Shown: piece after piece, positions 1-7,885 of the stretch
Numbering within the stretch: the first letter of the stretch is position 1
How the letters are laid out: each line of letters opens with the position of its first letter
DNA from: Streptomyces broussonetiae
GTDB lineage: Bacteria > Actinomycetota > Actinomycetes > Streptomycetales > Streptomycetaceae
NCBI RefSeq assembly: GCF_009796285.1
Contig: NZ_CP047020.1
Coordinates: 7,812,001-7,876,000 of the forward strand
DNA length: 64,000 bases
Direction of reading: 5' to 3'
Notes under the pieces: generated by a model
Told to the model about the DNA's origin: nothing
The model's input: the letters and a program-made list of their open reading frames with translations, nothing else
Databases searched by the model: none
Program-made: the position numbers and the translations under genes

Positions 1-920
1 CCGAGCACCTTCGTGAACTGCGGAACCGTCTCCTGGTCTCGATGCTCGCTCTGGCGATCGCCACCGTCGTCGGCTGGCTGTTCCACGGCTGGTTGCTCGA
101 CCAAATTACCGGCCCGGCCTGCCACATCACCCACGTCCACGGGGTTGGCCGGCCGACCAAGCAGTGCCCCGACGGCCTGCTGGTCAACACCGGTCTTCTT
201 TCCCCGCTCTCCCTCAGCTTCAAAGTCTCGATCACAGCCGGGCTCATCCTGGCCAGCCCGGTGTGGAGCTACCAACTCTGGGCCTTCATCGCCCCGGGGC
301 TGTACAAGAAGGAGAAGCGCTACGGTCTTGGCTTCACCTTCGCCGCCGTGCCCCTCTTCTGTGGCGGCGGCTACCTCGCCTACGTGATCTTTCCCAAGGC
401 AGTGCAGATCCTGGCGAGCTTCAACCCCGCGGATTTCTCCCTGTCCCTGCCCGGTGACGAGTTCCTCGGTTTTTTCCTGCGCATGGTGTTCGTCTTCGGC
501 CTCTCCTTCGAACTGCCGCTGCTTCTGGTGCTGCTGAACTCCCTGGGTGTCGTCAGCGCAGCCAGACTGCGCAGCTGGTGGCGTCCGACTGTCTTCGTGA
601 TCTTCGTCTTCTCGGCGGTCGTCATCCCAACCGGCGATCCACTCACCATGACCGCCCTGGCCGTCCCTCTCTGCCTGCTCTACTCCCTCGCCTTGGTCGT
701 CGCCACCCTCCACGACCGTACGAAGAAACGACGCCGCGCCGAGGATCCCGACAGTCAACTCGACGACGACGAGGCCTCCTCACCCGACCTCACCACCACC
801 CCCTTGGACTTCCCCGAACCGCTAGACGTCTCTCATCCCGCACACGCGCAACCGACGGTCACCACCCAGCTGAATCTCCCACCGAACGTCCCGGATCACC
901 GCCCACCCGAGGAGCAGTAG
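1..920 (+). CDS. tatC: Sec-independent translocase TatC (5'-truncated by window)
   Basis: This is the multispanning receptor subunit of the twin-arginine translocase, which binds RR signal peptides together with TatB in the cytoplasmic membrane. The window opens inside the gene. The reading frame at base 3 gives EHLRELRNRLL, the conserved TatC N-terminal helix, so only a few residues are missing. Further TatC hallmarks are LSLSFKVSITAGLILASPVWSY-type text near 215-275, several hydrophobic helices, and VIPTGDPLTMTALAVPL near the last helix. The tail after about residue 235 is acidic and proline-rich, as in other actinobacterial TatC proteins. The stop lies directly before tatB, so the two genes are cotranscribed. 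Confidence 0.95.
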   Translation, partial: EHLRELRNRLLVSMLALAIATVVGWLFHGWLLDQITGPACHITHVHGVGRPTKQCPDGLLVNTGLLSPLSLSFKVSITAGLILASPVWSYQLWAFIAPGLYKKEKRYGLGFTFAAVPLFCGGGYLAYVIFPKAVQILASFNPADFSLSLPGDEFLGFFLRMVFVFGLSFELPLLLVLLNSLGVVSAARLRSWWRPTVFVIFVFSAVVIPTGDPLTMTALAVPLCLLYSLALVVATLHDRTKKRRRAEDPDSQLDDDEASSPDLTTTPLDFPEPLDVSHPAHAQPTVTTQLNLPPNVPDHRPPEEQ

Positions 921-921
921 G

Positions 922-1347
922 GTGATATTCAATTTTGGCCCGCTCGAAATCGCCTCACTCGTCGTTCTCGGTCTGATCCTCTTCGGCCCCGACAAACTCC
1001 CGAAGATGATCAGCGAGGTCGGGGGATTCATCCGCAAGGTTCGTGAGTTCTCCGACAGTACCAAGCACGAGATCCGTAATGAACTGGGCCCCGAATTTCA
1101 GGACTTCGAGTTCCAAGATCTGAACCCCAAGGCCTTCGTCCGTAAGCAACTGTCCCGCCACGGCGACGAACTCGGCCTCTCTGAGATGCAGGAACTGCGC
1201 AACGGCCTGACAAAGGACGCGCTCGCTGCCCCACCGACACTGCGAGCCGCCCACGTCGATCCACACAGCGGTAGCACCGGCAGGCCTCTCGAGGTCACAC
1301 CACCGGCCGCTGGAGAGCCGACGCCGTACGACCGTGATCTGACGTGA
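922..1347 (+). CDS. tatB: Sec-independent translocase TatB
   Basis: TatB partners TatC in recognising twin-arginine substrates. The GTG start lies one base after the tatC stop. The N-terminal membrane helix carries the family pattern FGPLEIASLVVLGLILFGP with the Gly-Pro hinge, then the amphipathic helix (DKLPKMISEVGGFIRKVREF). The segment ELGPEFQDFEFQDLNPKAFV is typical of actinobacterial TatB rather than TatA. Length (141 aa) is normal. A tatC-tatB pair is unusual for Streptomyces, where tatA and tatC are usually adjacent and tatB lies elsewhere, so this may be a second tat locus. Confidence 0.92.
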   Translation: MIFNFGPLEIASLVVLGLILFGPDKLPKMISEVGGFIRKVREFSDSTKHEIRNELGPEFQDFEFQDLNPKAFVRKQLSRHGDELGLSEMQELRNGLTKDALAAPPTLRAAHVDPHSGSTGRPLEVTPPAAGEPTPYDRDLT

Positions 1348-1362
1348 GCTCCACGCCGCACA

Positions 1363-1399
1363 CGCCCCGTTACCTATCTCGTGGCCCCGCAACGGGGCG
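1363..1399. terminator. Hairpin downstream of tatB
   Basis: CGCCCCGTT at 1363-1371 pairs perfectly with AACGGGGCG at 1391-1399. An alternative tight stem (GCCCCG/CGGGGC, 3-nt loop) occupies 1384-1398. It begins 16 bases after the tatB stop. There is no U-tract, as is common for Streptomyces terminators. Confidence 0.55.
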
Positions 1400-1448
1400 C
1401 CTGGCCCCCGGGTCCGGTATGGCTGTCACGGGTGTCGCCACGCCGCTC

Positions 1449-1505
1449 GACCAGCCCCCGTTCGGTCAGCTGCTTGAGCCGCTTGGTGACGGCGGCCCTC
1501 GAGGA
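1449..1505 (-). pseudogene. MarR-family regulator fragment
   Basis: Read on the minus strand, this stretch encodes SSRAAVTKRLKQLTERGLV followed by ERRGDTRDSH. That matches the recognition helix and start of the wing of MarR-family regulators. No other part of a MarR protein is visible on either side in this or neighbouring frames, so it is a relic and not a gene. It lies back to back with a crotonase fragment on the other strand. Confidence 0.55.
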
Positions 1506-1511
1506 GAAGGT

Positions 1512-1682
1512 CTGCCCATCCTGCTGCACCGGCTGGCGGCCGACCCCGCAGTGCGGGTGCTGGTGCTGACCGGCGACGGCGACAAGTTCTGCTCGGGGGC
1601 GGACATCGCCGCACTGGCCGCGAGCGACGCCCGCGAAGACCAGGACAGCGACAGCGCAGCCGGGGCGGTCTCCGGGCCGTAG
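1512..1682 (+). pseudogene. Enoyl-CoA hydratase/isomerase fragment
   Basis: The stretch ILLHRLAADPAVRVLVLTGD, continuing GDKFCSGADIAALAA, is the beta-strand and CoA-binding loop of the crotonase superfamily (compare VRVVVLTGAGRAFCAGADL). The text before it (from 1344) is proline-rich and not crotonase-like. The frame then breaks down into an acidic tail and stops at 1682, so everything after the first quarter of the fold is missing. The segment 1683-1904 that follows shows nothing recognisable. Confidence 0.6.
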
Positions 1683-1904
1683 TCCCCAGAGCAGGTTGAT
1701 GCCCGGGACCGGCGTAGTCTCGTGTGCCATGGCACCCATAGGGAACCTTGAGGGTGCCATCGTTTGCCGACACTTCGAGTGTCCTCGTTCCTGCCGGATC
1801 GGGCCGTGCGGATGCTCGGCACCTTTTGGCCACGCCGGCGAACGTGCCGCTGGGGGTGGTGGACTTCATCGACGAGGGCGGGCTCTCGGGTAGAGGCCTT
1901 CAGC

Positions 1905-2804
1905 TCATCCAGAAACTTCCTGTCGCCAACGACCGGGTGGTATTCCCACGTGGCGACGGAACGTCGCGGCGAAGGCGTTCGGTGAGCTGTATCCCGTACG
2001 GCGGGCGATCTGCTCCAAGGTGAGTTCGCCTGCCATCAGGTATTCGCGGGCCAGGGTCAAGCGCCAGTCCGTCAGGTACTGCATCGGCGTCTGCCCGAGC
2101 GCACGTTCGAAGTTGCGGGCGAACGACGGGCGCGACATTGCACTCAGGTTGGCCAGTTCCGGCACGGTCCAGCTACGTGCGGGCTCTTCGTGCATCGCTT
2201 GGAGTGCTCGCCCCAGCCGTGGGTCCTGGGCGGCGCGGTACCAGCTCGGCGCGTCGGAGCTGTCCTGGTAGGAGGCTCGCATGACCAGGACGAGCAGCAC
2301 GTCGAGCAGTCGGTCGAGCACGGTCTGCTGGCCAGGGGCCGACTGCGTGAGTTCGCTTGAGATGAGGGAGACCACGCCGTGCAAGTGATCGTGTGCGGAT
2401 GGCCGAATCACCAGCATCGGAGGCAGTGCCCGGATGAGGCTTTGGCCCACGTCGCCGGCAAGTCGGTAGGCGCCGCACAAGAAGACAGCGGCGTGGGGAG
2501 CGTCAGGATCCTCGTCGGCGCCTGCCGCCCAGAACTGCTCGTGGGTCACGCACCTGTCCGGGCTCGGCTCATCTGCGAGGTGATGATCGCGACCACCCAC
2601 GACGACCGCCAGGTCACCTGGCAGTAGGCGTTCGGCTTCGGCCGGATTGTCGAGCCACACCCATGCATGGCCGCGCACCACGGTGTGGAGCGACAGCTGG
2701 ATGGACCCGGGCAGCGTCAGCCCCCAGGGTGGACGGACGACCGAGCGCGCGAAAACCGCACCGGACGCGCGCGCCCTCACGAGATAGTCGTGCAATATGT
2801 CCAC
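1905..2804 (-). CDS. AraC-family transcriptional regulator with cupin sensor
   Basis: This 299-aa regulator has an N-terminal cupin_6-like sensor domain (about 1-180) and a C-terminal double helix-turn-helix (about 200-297). The DNA-binding half shows WTVPELANLSAMSRPSFARN and LEQIARRTGYSSPNAFAATF, followed by the family end motif GIPPGRWR. The start is GTG at 2804. It is transcribed divergently from the NmrA-like gene at 2879, the usual arrangement for such cupin_6 AraC regulators and a target oxidoreductase, so it probably controls that gene and itself. The effector is not predictable. Confidence 0.88.
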   Translation of the reverse strand: MDILHDYLVRARASGAVFARSVVRPPWGLTLPGSIQLSLHTVVRGHAWVWLDNPAEAERLLPGDLAVVVGGRDHHLADEPSPDRCVTHEQFWAAGADEDPDAPHAAVFLCGAYRLAGDVGQSLIRALPPMLVIRPSAHDHLHGVVSLISSELTQSAPGQQTVLDRLLDVLLVLVMRASYQDSSDAPSWYRAAQDPRLGRALQAMHEEPARSWTVPELANLSAMSRPSFARNFERALGQTPMQYLTDWRLTLAREYLMAGELTLEQIARRTGYSSPNAFAATFRRHVGIPPGRWRQEVSG

Positions 2805-2821
2805 GGAGTGAGCGTATCACG

Positions 2822-2850
2822 TTGCATTTCGAGCGTAATAAGCATTGCAT
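2822..2850. promoter_or_regulatory. Direct repeats in the AraC/NmrA divergent promoter
   Basis: TTGCAT occurs at 2822-2827 and again at 2845-2850, 23 bp apart start to start, so on the same face of the helix. It sits in the only AT-rich part of the 74-bp divergent intergenic region. AraC-type regulators bind such direct repeats, so this is a reasonable operator candidate. The assignment rests on position and spacing only. Confidence 0.35.
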
Positions 2851-2878
2851 AGCTCATTTTCCGCCATAAGCTGGATGC

Positions 2879-3721
2879 ATGAGTGAGCAAACTTCAACAG
2901 TTCTTGTCCTGGGCGCGACTGGCAAGACCGGCTCTCGCGTGGCCGCGGACCTCATAAGCCGAGGGGTGTCGGTCTTCAGGGCTGCACGGTCCAGTGCCGA
3001 CGTCGCCTTCGACTGGAGCGACCGCGACACCTACGCCCCCGCGCTCAAGGGGGTCGATCGCGTCTACCTGGTCGCCCCGGTCGACCGGCTCGACTTTGCC
3101 GAGGACGTCTCGGTGTTCCTCGACGAGGCCGAGGCCGCCGCGGTGCAGCACGTGACGTTCCTGAGCGCCTACGGGATGGAGCACGCGCCGGCTGAGATCC
3201 CAACCCGCAGCGTTGAACTCGACCTGCTGGGCCGCCAGCGGCTGGGTCACACCATCCTGCGTCCTGCGTGGTTCATGCAGAACTTCAGCGAGGCCTTCTG
3301 CAAGCCGATCAACGGCGCGATCTTGGTGCCCACCGGCGACGGATCCGAGGCGTTCATCGACGCCGATGACATCGCGGCCGTGGCCGCGACCACGCTCGCC
3401 GACCCCGCCTCGCACGCGGGCGCGGCGTACAGCCTGACCGGCCCGCAGTCGCTGACCGTCTCCGAGGCTGCCTCCATCATCAGCGAGGCGACCGGTCGGA
3501 CCATCGCGCATCACGAGATGGACCGCGAGGTCTGGATTGCCGGCGCGATTGCGAAGGGATTCCCAGCCGAGTTCGGCGCCCTGCTCCGGCAGCTCACCGA
3601 GACGGTGGCGTCCGGCAACGGGTCCCGTCCCAACGGCACGGTCGAGCAGGTCACCGGTACACCGTCGCGCACGTTCCGCGACTTTGCCCATAAGAACGCC
3701 GCAGCCTGGAAAGAAGCCTAG
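2879..3721 (+). CDS. NmrA/NAD(P)-binding atypical SDR (QOR2-like)
   Basis: This 280-aa Rossmann-fold protein resembles NmrA-like atypical SDRs, including NAD(P)H:quinone oxidoreductase 2 types. It opens with the nucleotide-binding loop VLVLGATGKTGSRVAADLISRG (residues 9-30). Mid-protein it has VTFLSAYGMEH and HTILRPAWFMQNF, both typical of the family. These proteins act on quinones or serve as redox sensors in the cytoplasm; the substrate is unknown. It is followed 2 bp later by the VOC gene, so the two form an operon under the divergent AraC regulator. Confidence 0.85.
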   Translation: MSEQTSTVLVLGATGKTGSRVAADLISRGVSVFRAARSSADVAFDWSDRDTYAPALKGVDRVYLVAPVDRLDFAEDVSVFLDEAEAAAVQHVTFLSAYGMEHAPAEIPTRSVELDLLGRQRLGHTILRPAWFMQNFSEAFCKPINGAILVPTGDGSEAFIDADDIAAVAATTLADPASHAGAAYSLTGPQSLTVSEAASIISEATGRTIAHHEMDREVWIAGAIAKGFPAEFGALLRQLTETVASGNGSRPNGTVEQVTGTPSRTFRDFAHKNAAAWKEA

Positions 3722-3723
3722 AA

Positions 3724-4140
3724 ATGATCGACCACGTCTACATCTCCGTATCGGACGTCGAGAAGTCGCGGGACTTCTACCTCGCCGCTCTTGGGCCCCT
3801 CGGCTGGAGAGAGTTCGGGAGCTTCGACGCCTCGTCCGCCCCCGAGGGTGTCCCAGACCTCCTTGGCATCGGCGACGCCACCTACGTGGCCGGCGGCCTC
3901 GGATCGAGCATCTGGCTGCGCCAGCGCAAGCCGAGCGAGACGGGCTTGTACGTCGGCATCGTGTGCGACAGCAACGAAGCCGTTAACGCCGCTTACGCCG
4001 CCGCGATCACCGCCGGCGGCATCGACGAGGGCGCACCGGCGGACCGGACCTACTTCGCCCCCGGCTACTACGCCGCCAACGTCGCCGACTTCGACGGCAA
4101 CCGCCTCGAGTTCGTGCATAAGGCCTGGAACGAAAAGTAG
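3724..4140 (+). CDS. VOC-family (glyoxalase/bleomycin-resistance fold) protein
   Basis: This 138-aa single-module vicinal-oxygen-chelate protein contains two beta-alpha-beta-beta-beta units. It starts IDHVYISVSDVEKSRDFYLA, the classic VOC N-terminus with a metal-ligand His at position 3, and ends ADFDGNRLEFVHKAW, where the Glu is the usual second-half ligand. The gene begins 2 bp after the NmrA-like gene, so translation is probably coupled. VOC proteins act as lyases, dioxygenases or binding proteins, and nothing here fixes the substrate. With the SDR it suggests detoxification of an electrophile or quinone. Confidence 0.87.
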   Translation: MIDHVYISVSDVEKSRDFYLAALGPLGWREFGSFDASSAPEGVPDLLGIGDATYVAGGLGSSIWLRQRKPSETGLYVGIVCDSNEAVNAAYAAAITAGGIDEGAPADRTYFAPGYYAANVADFDGNRLEFVHKAWNEK

Positions 4141-4192
4141 TGCTGAACGAGGCGGTCTCTCTGGACTGAGCACAGCGTTGGCCGACGCAGCG

Positions 4193-4234
4193 GGCCGCAG
4201 GCCACGTAGGGGTCGCCCTGCTTGGCCTGCGGCC
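4193..4234. terminator. Strong inverted repeat after the VOC gene
   Basis: GGCCGCAGGCC at 4193-4203 is repeated as its exact reverse complement GGCCTGCGGCC at 4224-4234, with a 20-base loop. It lies 53 bases past the VOC stop, where transcription of the NmrA-VOC operon should end. It may also belong to the transposon debris in which it sits. Confidence 0.5.
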
Positions 4235-4261
4235 GGTTCCCGCCTCGCCCTGGGGGCTCAG

Positions 4262-4369
4262 GACGCGCATCAGGCACTGGAGGATGCTCACGAACAGGAC
4301 AAGCATCTCCTTACGGTCGCGCCGGTTCGAGGCGAACTCTCCGCCCTTGCCGTAGGCGATCACGCGGTT
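4262..4369 (-). pseudogene. Tn3-family transposase C-terminal fragment
   Basis: Minus-strand translation gives NRVIAYGKGGEFASNRRDRK followed by EMLVLFVSILQCLMRV. This resembles the segment near the C-terminus of one group of Tn3-type transposases (the 'GGE.ASN....EM..L...ILQ' region). Nothing before or after continues the family. It lies downstream of a separate, larger Tn3 transposase remnant that already has its own C-terminus, so it represents a second element. Confidence 0.45.
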
Positions 4370-4552
4370 GGCGCCGTGATCCGGGCAACCGTCGGAGGCG
4401 GCGTGACGTTCTTGGAAACCTCGTCGAGAGCGTGCGGGCTGCACGCGAGCGCGAGCAAGGTGCCTTGGCCCTCGTCCTGCGCGAGGTCGGTGGCATCGAC
4501 GCTGGTAGAGCGACCGTGCTGTTCAGTAGGCCTGGTGTGGGTCCTTCGGTGC

Positions 4553-5850
4553 TCAGGCAGCCGTGCCGAAGCCGGAGGCGGCCGGTTCCTGTTCGTGGAG
4601 CTGGGTGAAGTCGACGTCGAGCTTGGGGTCGTACGCCTCCGGCTGGATGCCGAGTTCATGGGTGCTGTACTCGCCGAAGCGGCGGATGCGCTCGGTCAGG
4701 TACGGGGAGATGTGGGCCAATTCCTCTGGATCGGTCTCCCAGCCCTCCTCCAGTAACTGGCGGACGATCTCGGCGATGTCCAGGGCGCTATGGAAGATCA
4801 CCGCGTTCGCGAGCAGAGCGTTGAAACTCGCGGTCTTCTCCTGCTCAACGGGGTCGTTGTCGGTGATGGCGCCGCCGTTACCGAAGCCGATCCACTGCGA
4901 GAAGCCGTTGAATGCCTCGACCTTGTTCGTCGCGGCGGTCACCCGTCGGCGCAGCGGGGCGTCCGAGAGGTAGCGCAGCAGCTGGACGGTGCGGATGACG
5001 CGGCCGACCTCGCGGAACGCGATGTAGGTGGCGCTCTTGCGCGAGCCGGCACGCAGGCGCCGCAGCAGCAGGGTGGAGGAGATGGCGCCCTCGCGCACGG
5101 AGACGGCCACCCGCATCAGATGCCGGAACTGGGACTCGATCAGGTCGAAGTCGATGACGTTGCGGCCCGGCTCCCCGAACAGGGCGTCAATGTGCACGTA
5201 CTCGGTCCGCTTCGTGGGCCGGTAGAAGGTCAGGTCCTTCCAGTTCCTGATCCTGGGCATCGGGTCGAAGCCCAGCAAGTGGGCGAGCGCGAAGACAGGG
5301 AACGACTGGCCCTGCGTATCCGCGTGCACCGTGGTCGGCTTCACCTCGGACGTGTTCTTCAGTAGACCCTCGATGATGTAGACGGCCTCCCACACCCCGC
5401 ACGGGATGAAGTGCGTGAACAGCGCGATATAGGTGTCCGAGATGTGGTGGTAAGCGATGCCGCCCGGCTTGCCGTAGCGCACGGACGTCTCGGTCAGCAG
5501 GTTGTTGAGGACGTGTCCATGTGGGTGCCGTCGCCGGCGACCGCGGAGCCGTCGCCCCACGCCTGCGAGATGTCCAGGCGGGCATGCGCGTTGACCAGGT
5601 CGGCGATCGCCTCGTTCAGCGTCGGGATGGAGAAGTGCCGGTTCGCGGCCAACGACAGCTCGTGCCCGCTCACGCCGGGGATGTGGCGCGCGGCCTCATA
5701 GGGGCCGATGTTGGTGCCCTTCACGAAGGTGGTGATGACGTACCGGCCGAAGGGGTCCTTCAGCTTCGGCTCGTTACCGGAAGCCGGGCCGAAGCGACGC
5801 CACCACTCCACCCAGTACGCCGTGCGGGAGATGACCGCTGCCGTGACGGC
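4553..5850 (-). pseudogene. tnpA: Tn3-family transposase TnpA, C-terminal part, frameshifted
   Basis: About 430 residues of a roughly 1000-residue Tn3/Tn4430-type transposase remain. From 5850 to about 5520 the frame reads ...AYWVEWWRRFG... to SQAWGDGSAVAGDGTHMDT. The protein then continues in another frame from about 5515 as NLLTETSVRYGKPGGIAYHH, through SDTYIALFTHFIPCGVWEAV, to the normal C-terminus (LTERIRRFGEYSTHELGIQP, stop at 4553). One frameshift therefore interrupts the catalytic domain, and the N-terminal half is missing. No terminal inverted repeats were identified. The upstream edge abuts the ABM gene 14 bp away. Confidence 0.85.
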
Positions 5851-5864
5851 TCAGACGGCGGTCG

Positions 5865-6173
5865 CTAGGGGATCACGCCCTTGCCGGGGTCGCCGAGGGA
5901 GACGCTTTCCACCGGCCAGATCTCGCTGGGGGCGGTCAGTAAGGGTTTTGTCGCGTCCCTGATCCGCTGGAGATTCGAGCTGGCCAGGTGCGCCTGGAAG
6001 TCCTCGGGGGTGAGCCAGTGCTCGACGATGAAGACGTCCTTGCCATCGGTGTGGAGTGCGAAGAGCCGGCATCCCGGTTCCTGATGGACCAGCGGGGCGA
6101 GCTCGCGGTACACGTCAAGCACCTCTTGGGTCTTGCCCGGCGCGGGGATCAGGCGGGCGATGACGACGGGCAT
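5865..6173 (-). CDS. Antibiotic biosynthesis monooxygenase (ABM)-domain protein
   Basis: This is a 102-residue dimeric alpha/beta-barrel protein of the ABM/YgiN type: MPVVIARLIPAPGKTQEVLD at the start, then YRELAPLVHQEPGCRLFALH and VFIVEHWLTPEDFQAHLAS. These enzymes oxidise small quinols or polyketides without a cofactor, or act in quinone handling. The ATG at 6173 was chosen because the fold begins there and a GGGAGG lies 10 bases upstream. The gene is isolated: transposon debris follows it and 370 bases of non-coding DNA precede it. Confidence 0.85.
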   Translation of the reverse strand: MPVVIARLIPAPGKTQEVLDVYRELAPLVHQEPGCRLFALHTDGKDVFIVEHWLTPEDFQAHLASSNLQRIRDATKPLLTAPSEIWPVESVSLGDPGKGVIP

Positions 6174-6636
6174 ACGTGCACAACCTCCCGGGACGGTCTC
6201 CGCGCAGTGAACGTGGGAGTCGGGGCGAAGCCGCACTCTCATGATGCACCGCACCGGCCGCCACGCCACCGGTGGCAGCACGGTAGCGCTCCACAGTTGT
6301 TGGCGCCGCCAGCAGCCTTGATCAGTTCTGCTGGAAGTGACGAGCCAGGTATCCGATGCGGGCGTCTTCCCCGGCGCACCCCTGTGACCTGCGGTGACGT
6401 CTTCAAGCCTCTGTCGTCATCCGTAGCCTCTGTCGTCATCCGTCATAGAGCCTCTGTCGTCATCCGTCATAGCTGATCGGGCTGGGACGGCCCAGCGGCG
6501 GCCCGGGTGGCAGGTGTCACCGTCTCCGGGCCGCTCCCGAGGAGGTGCAAAGCCCCCGGACGGCCCGTGTCCTCGGCGGACGTAAGTGCCTCGAACTGCC
6601 GGTGGGAGGTGTTCCTCGCACCAGCGTGGGCTGGTC
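6174..6636. other. Non-coding stretch with a short triplicated repeat
   Basis: No gene could be supported here. The stretch lies between the ABM gene start and the IS5-type remnant. Its only notable content is the triplicated 18-base motif at 6407-6467. Confidence 0.5.
6407..6467. repeat. Three direct copies of an 18-base motif
   Basis: GCCTCTGTCGTCATCCGT is present exactly at 6407-6424, 6426-6443 and 6450-6467. The first two copies are separated by one base. The second and third are separated by CATAGA, and the third is followed by CATAG, so the longer unit is GCCTCTGTCGTCATCCGTCA with a TAG tail. It lies in non-coding DNA between the ABM gene and IS debris. Confidence 0.9.
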
Positions 6637-7130
6637 GGCCTGGTCCACCTGCGCGGGCTCGACCCCCTCGCGCAGACTGCCGCGGGCTTCGGCACATCGG
6701 CACCGCCCACGCTTACGTGACCCCGGTGATCAACCTGCTCGCCGACCGCGTGCCCGGCCTGCTGCGCGTCCTGCGCGAGGCCGACCCCGACCACGTTCTG
6801 CCCGACGGCACCCTGGCGGAGTGGGACCGGGTGGGCGACGGCCCGGCCGAGCACTCCCACAAACAGCGCCGGCACCGCGTGAACGTGGAGCTCGTGACCG
6901 GTCCGCATGGCCGACTGCGGTGGATCTCATCCGCACTGCCCGGTCGCGCGTGGCCTGTCCGCAGTCCGCACCCACCGGATCAATCCGGACCTGCGAGTGC
7001 CAGGGCGTTCCGGACCTCGCCGACCGTGCCTACGTGGCACTCGGAGCCGTGCATGAGGACACCCCCGTGCAGTCCAAATCGGATGTCGTCGATCTCCGCG
7101 GTCGGCCTCACCTTGGAACGGCAGCGCTGA
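6637..7130 (+). pseudogene. IS5-family (DDE_Tnp_4-like) transposase remnant
   Basis: Pieces of one transposase are scattered over two frames. LVHLRGLDPLAQTAAGFG (from 6640) is followed after a frameshift by AHAYVTPVINLLADRVPGLL. Then come LPDGTLAEWDRVGDG and HRVNVELVTGPHGRLRWISS (first catalytic strand region), then CQGVPDLADRAY in another frame. Finally the C-terminal CSPNRMSSISAVGLTLERQR ends at 7130. The stretch between ADRAY and SPNRM is much shorter than in intact proteins, so there is an internal deletion. No terminal repeats were found. Confidence 0.75.
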
Positions 7131-7248
7131 AAGAGCTCGGTGGTCAGGCTGGGGCAGCGATCACGCAGCAGCCCGTGGCGCACCGTCAGGTGACAGACGG
7201 ACCGCAAGCCGTTGATCGGCTGACGGACACAGCCTGAGGAACCTTCGT

Positions 7249-7443
7249 TCACAGGCCCAGGTCGACGGCCAGGCAGGAGAAGGACATCCACGATCCTTCG
7301 GGGTTGTGGGCATACCTGGCCGGGTCATTCGACGTGGCCGCCTTCTCCTCGACCATGTCCTCGTAACGGATGTGCTCGGGCAACTTGCCGAACCTTGCGT
7401 GACGTGCCGCCGCAGCGCTGTCCAAGGTCTTCCGACTTCCCAC
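7249..7443 (-). CDS. Small hypothetical protein (64 aa)
   Basis: The frame runs from GTG at 7443 to TGA at 7249 and is preceded by GGAG seven bases upstream, a good ribosome-binding site. The product is polar and charged with a compact N-terminal half (VGSRKTLDSAAAARHARFGK, then LPEHIRYEDMVEEK) and ends FSCLAVDLGL. I do not recognise a named family. It has the look of the short actinobacterial proteins found beside mobile DNA. It lies downstream of the SDR gene on the same strand but 440 bases away. Confidence 0.5.
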   Translation of the reverse strand: MGSRKTLDSAAAARHARFGKLPEHIRYEDMVEEKAATSNDPARYAHNPEGSWMSFSCLAVDLGL

Positions 7444-7885
7444 AGTCAATCTCCGTTCAGTCGGCGGGTCGAGCCGTATCGCTCGGCGTCTCTGGATCCC
7501 ACCCTCTGCGTCACTTGTCAAACCCGTAACGCAACGGTGACTGGTCGGGACCGTGACGTGTCCCAACGGCCGCCGGACGGGGACCCCGCGCGCCAACCGG
7601 GCCGGCCCAGCGCAACATCCTGATCGAGGCGAGGCCCGGCAGTCGTAGCACACCCAAGGCTCCTGCGGACCGCAGCTGTGCGACACATGGAAGGCTGTGC
7701 CGAGCCGGGCGACCACCTCGTGTACATCGGGATGGATCGGTGCCCTTGCAGCCCACCGGTGACCATGCGTGTCGTGTGTCGTGCGGCAAGTGGCCGGGCG
7801 CTGCTGATGACGTGTTGTTGCAGGGATCGGCCGGCGAAGCCGCCGTGCGACGGGTGTCATGGGTCGCTCATGAGTGCGCCGTCCG
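7444..7885. other. Unassigned stretch
   Basis: Open frames exist on the minus strand but none has a convincing start or a recognisable fold. One frame (about 7600-7760, minus) contains HPDVHEVVARLGTAFHVSHS and PQEPWVCYDC, which look protein-like. It could be an eroded gene fragment, but this is too weak to annotate as coding. Confidence 0.4.

Noticed and set aside
1748..2023. Plus-strand frame between the crotonase scrap and the AraC gene
   Set aside because: It overlaps the AraC 3' end antisense, has no homology I can see and no ribosome site.
6407..6467. Possible mini-CRISPR array
   Set aside because: The repeats are only 1 and 6 bases apart, with no spacers of normal length and no cas genes in the window.
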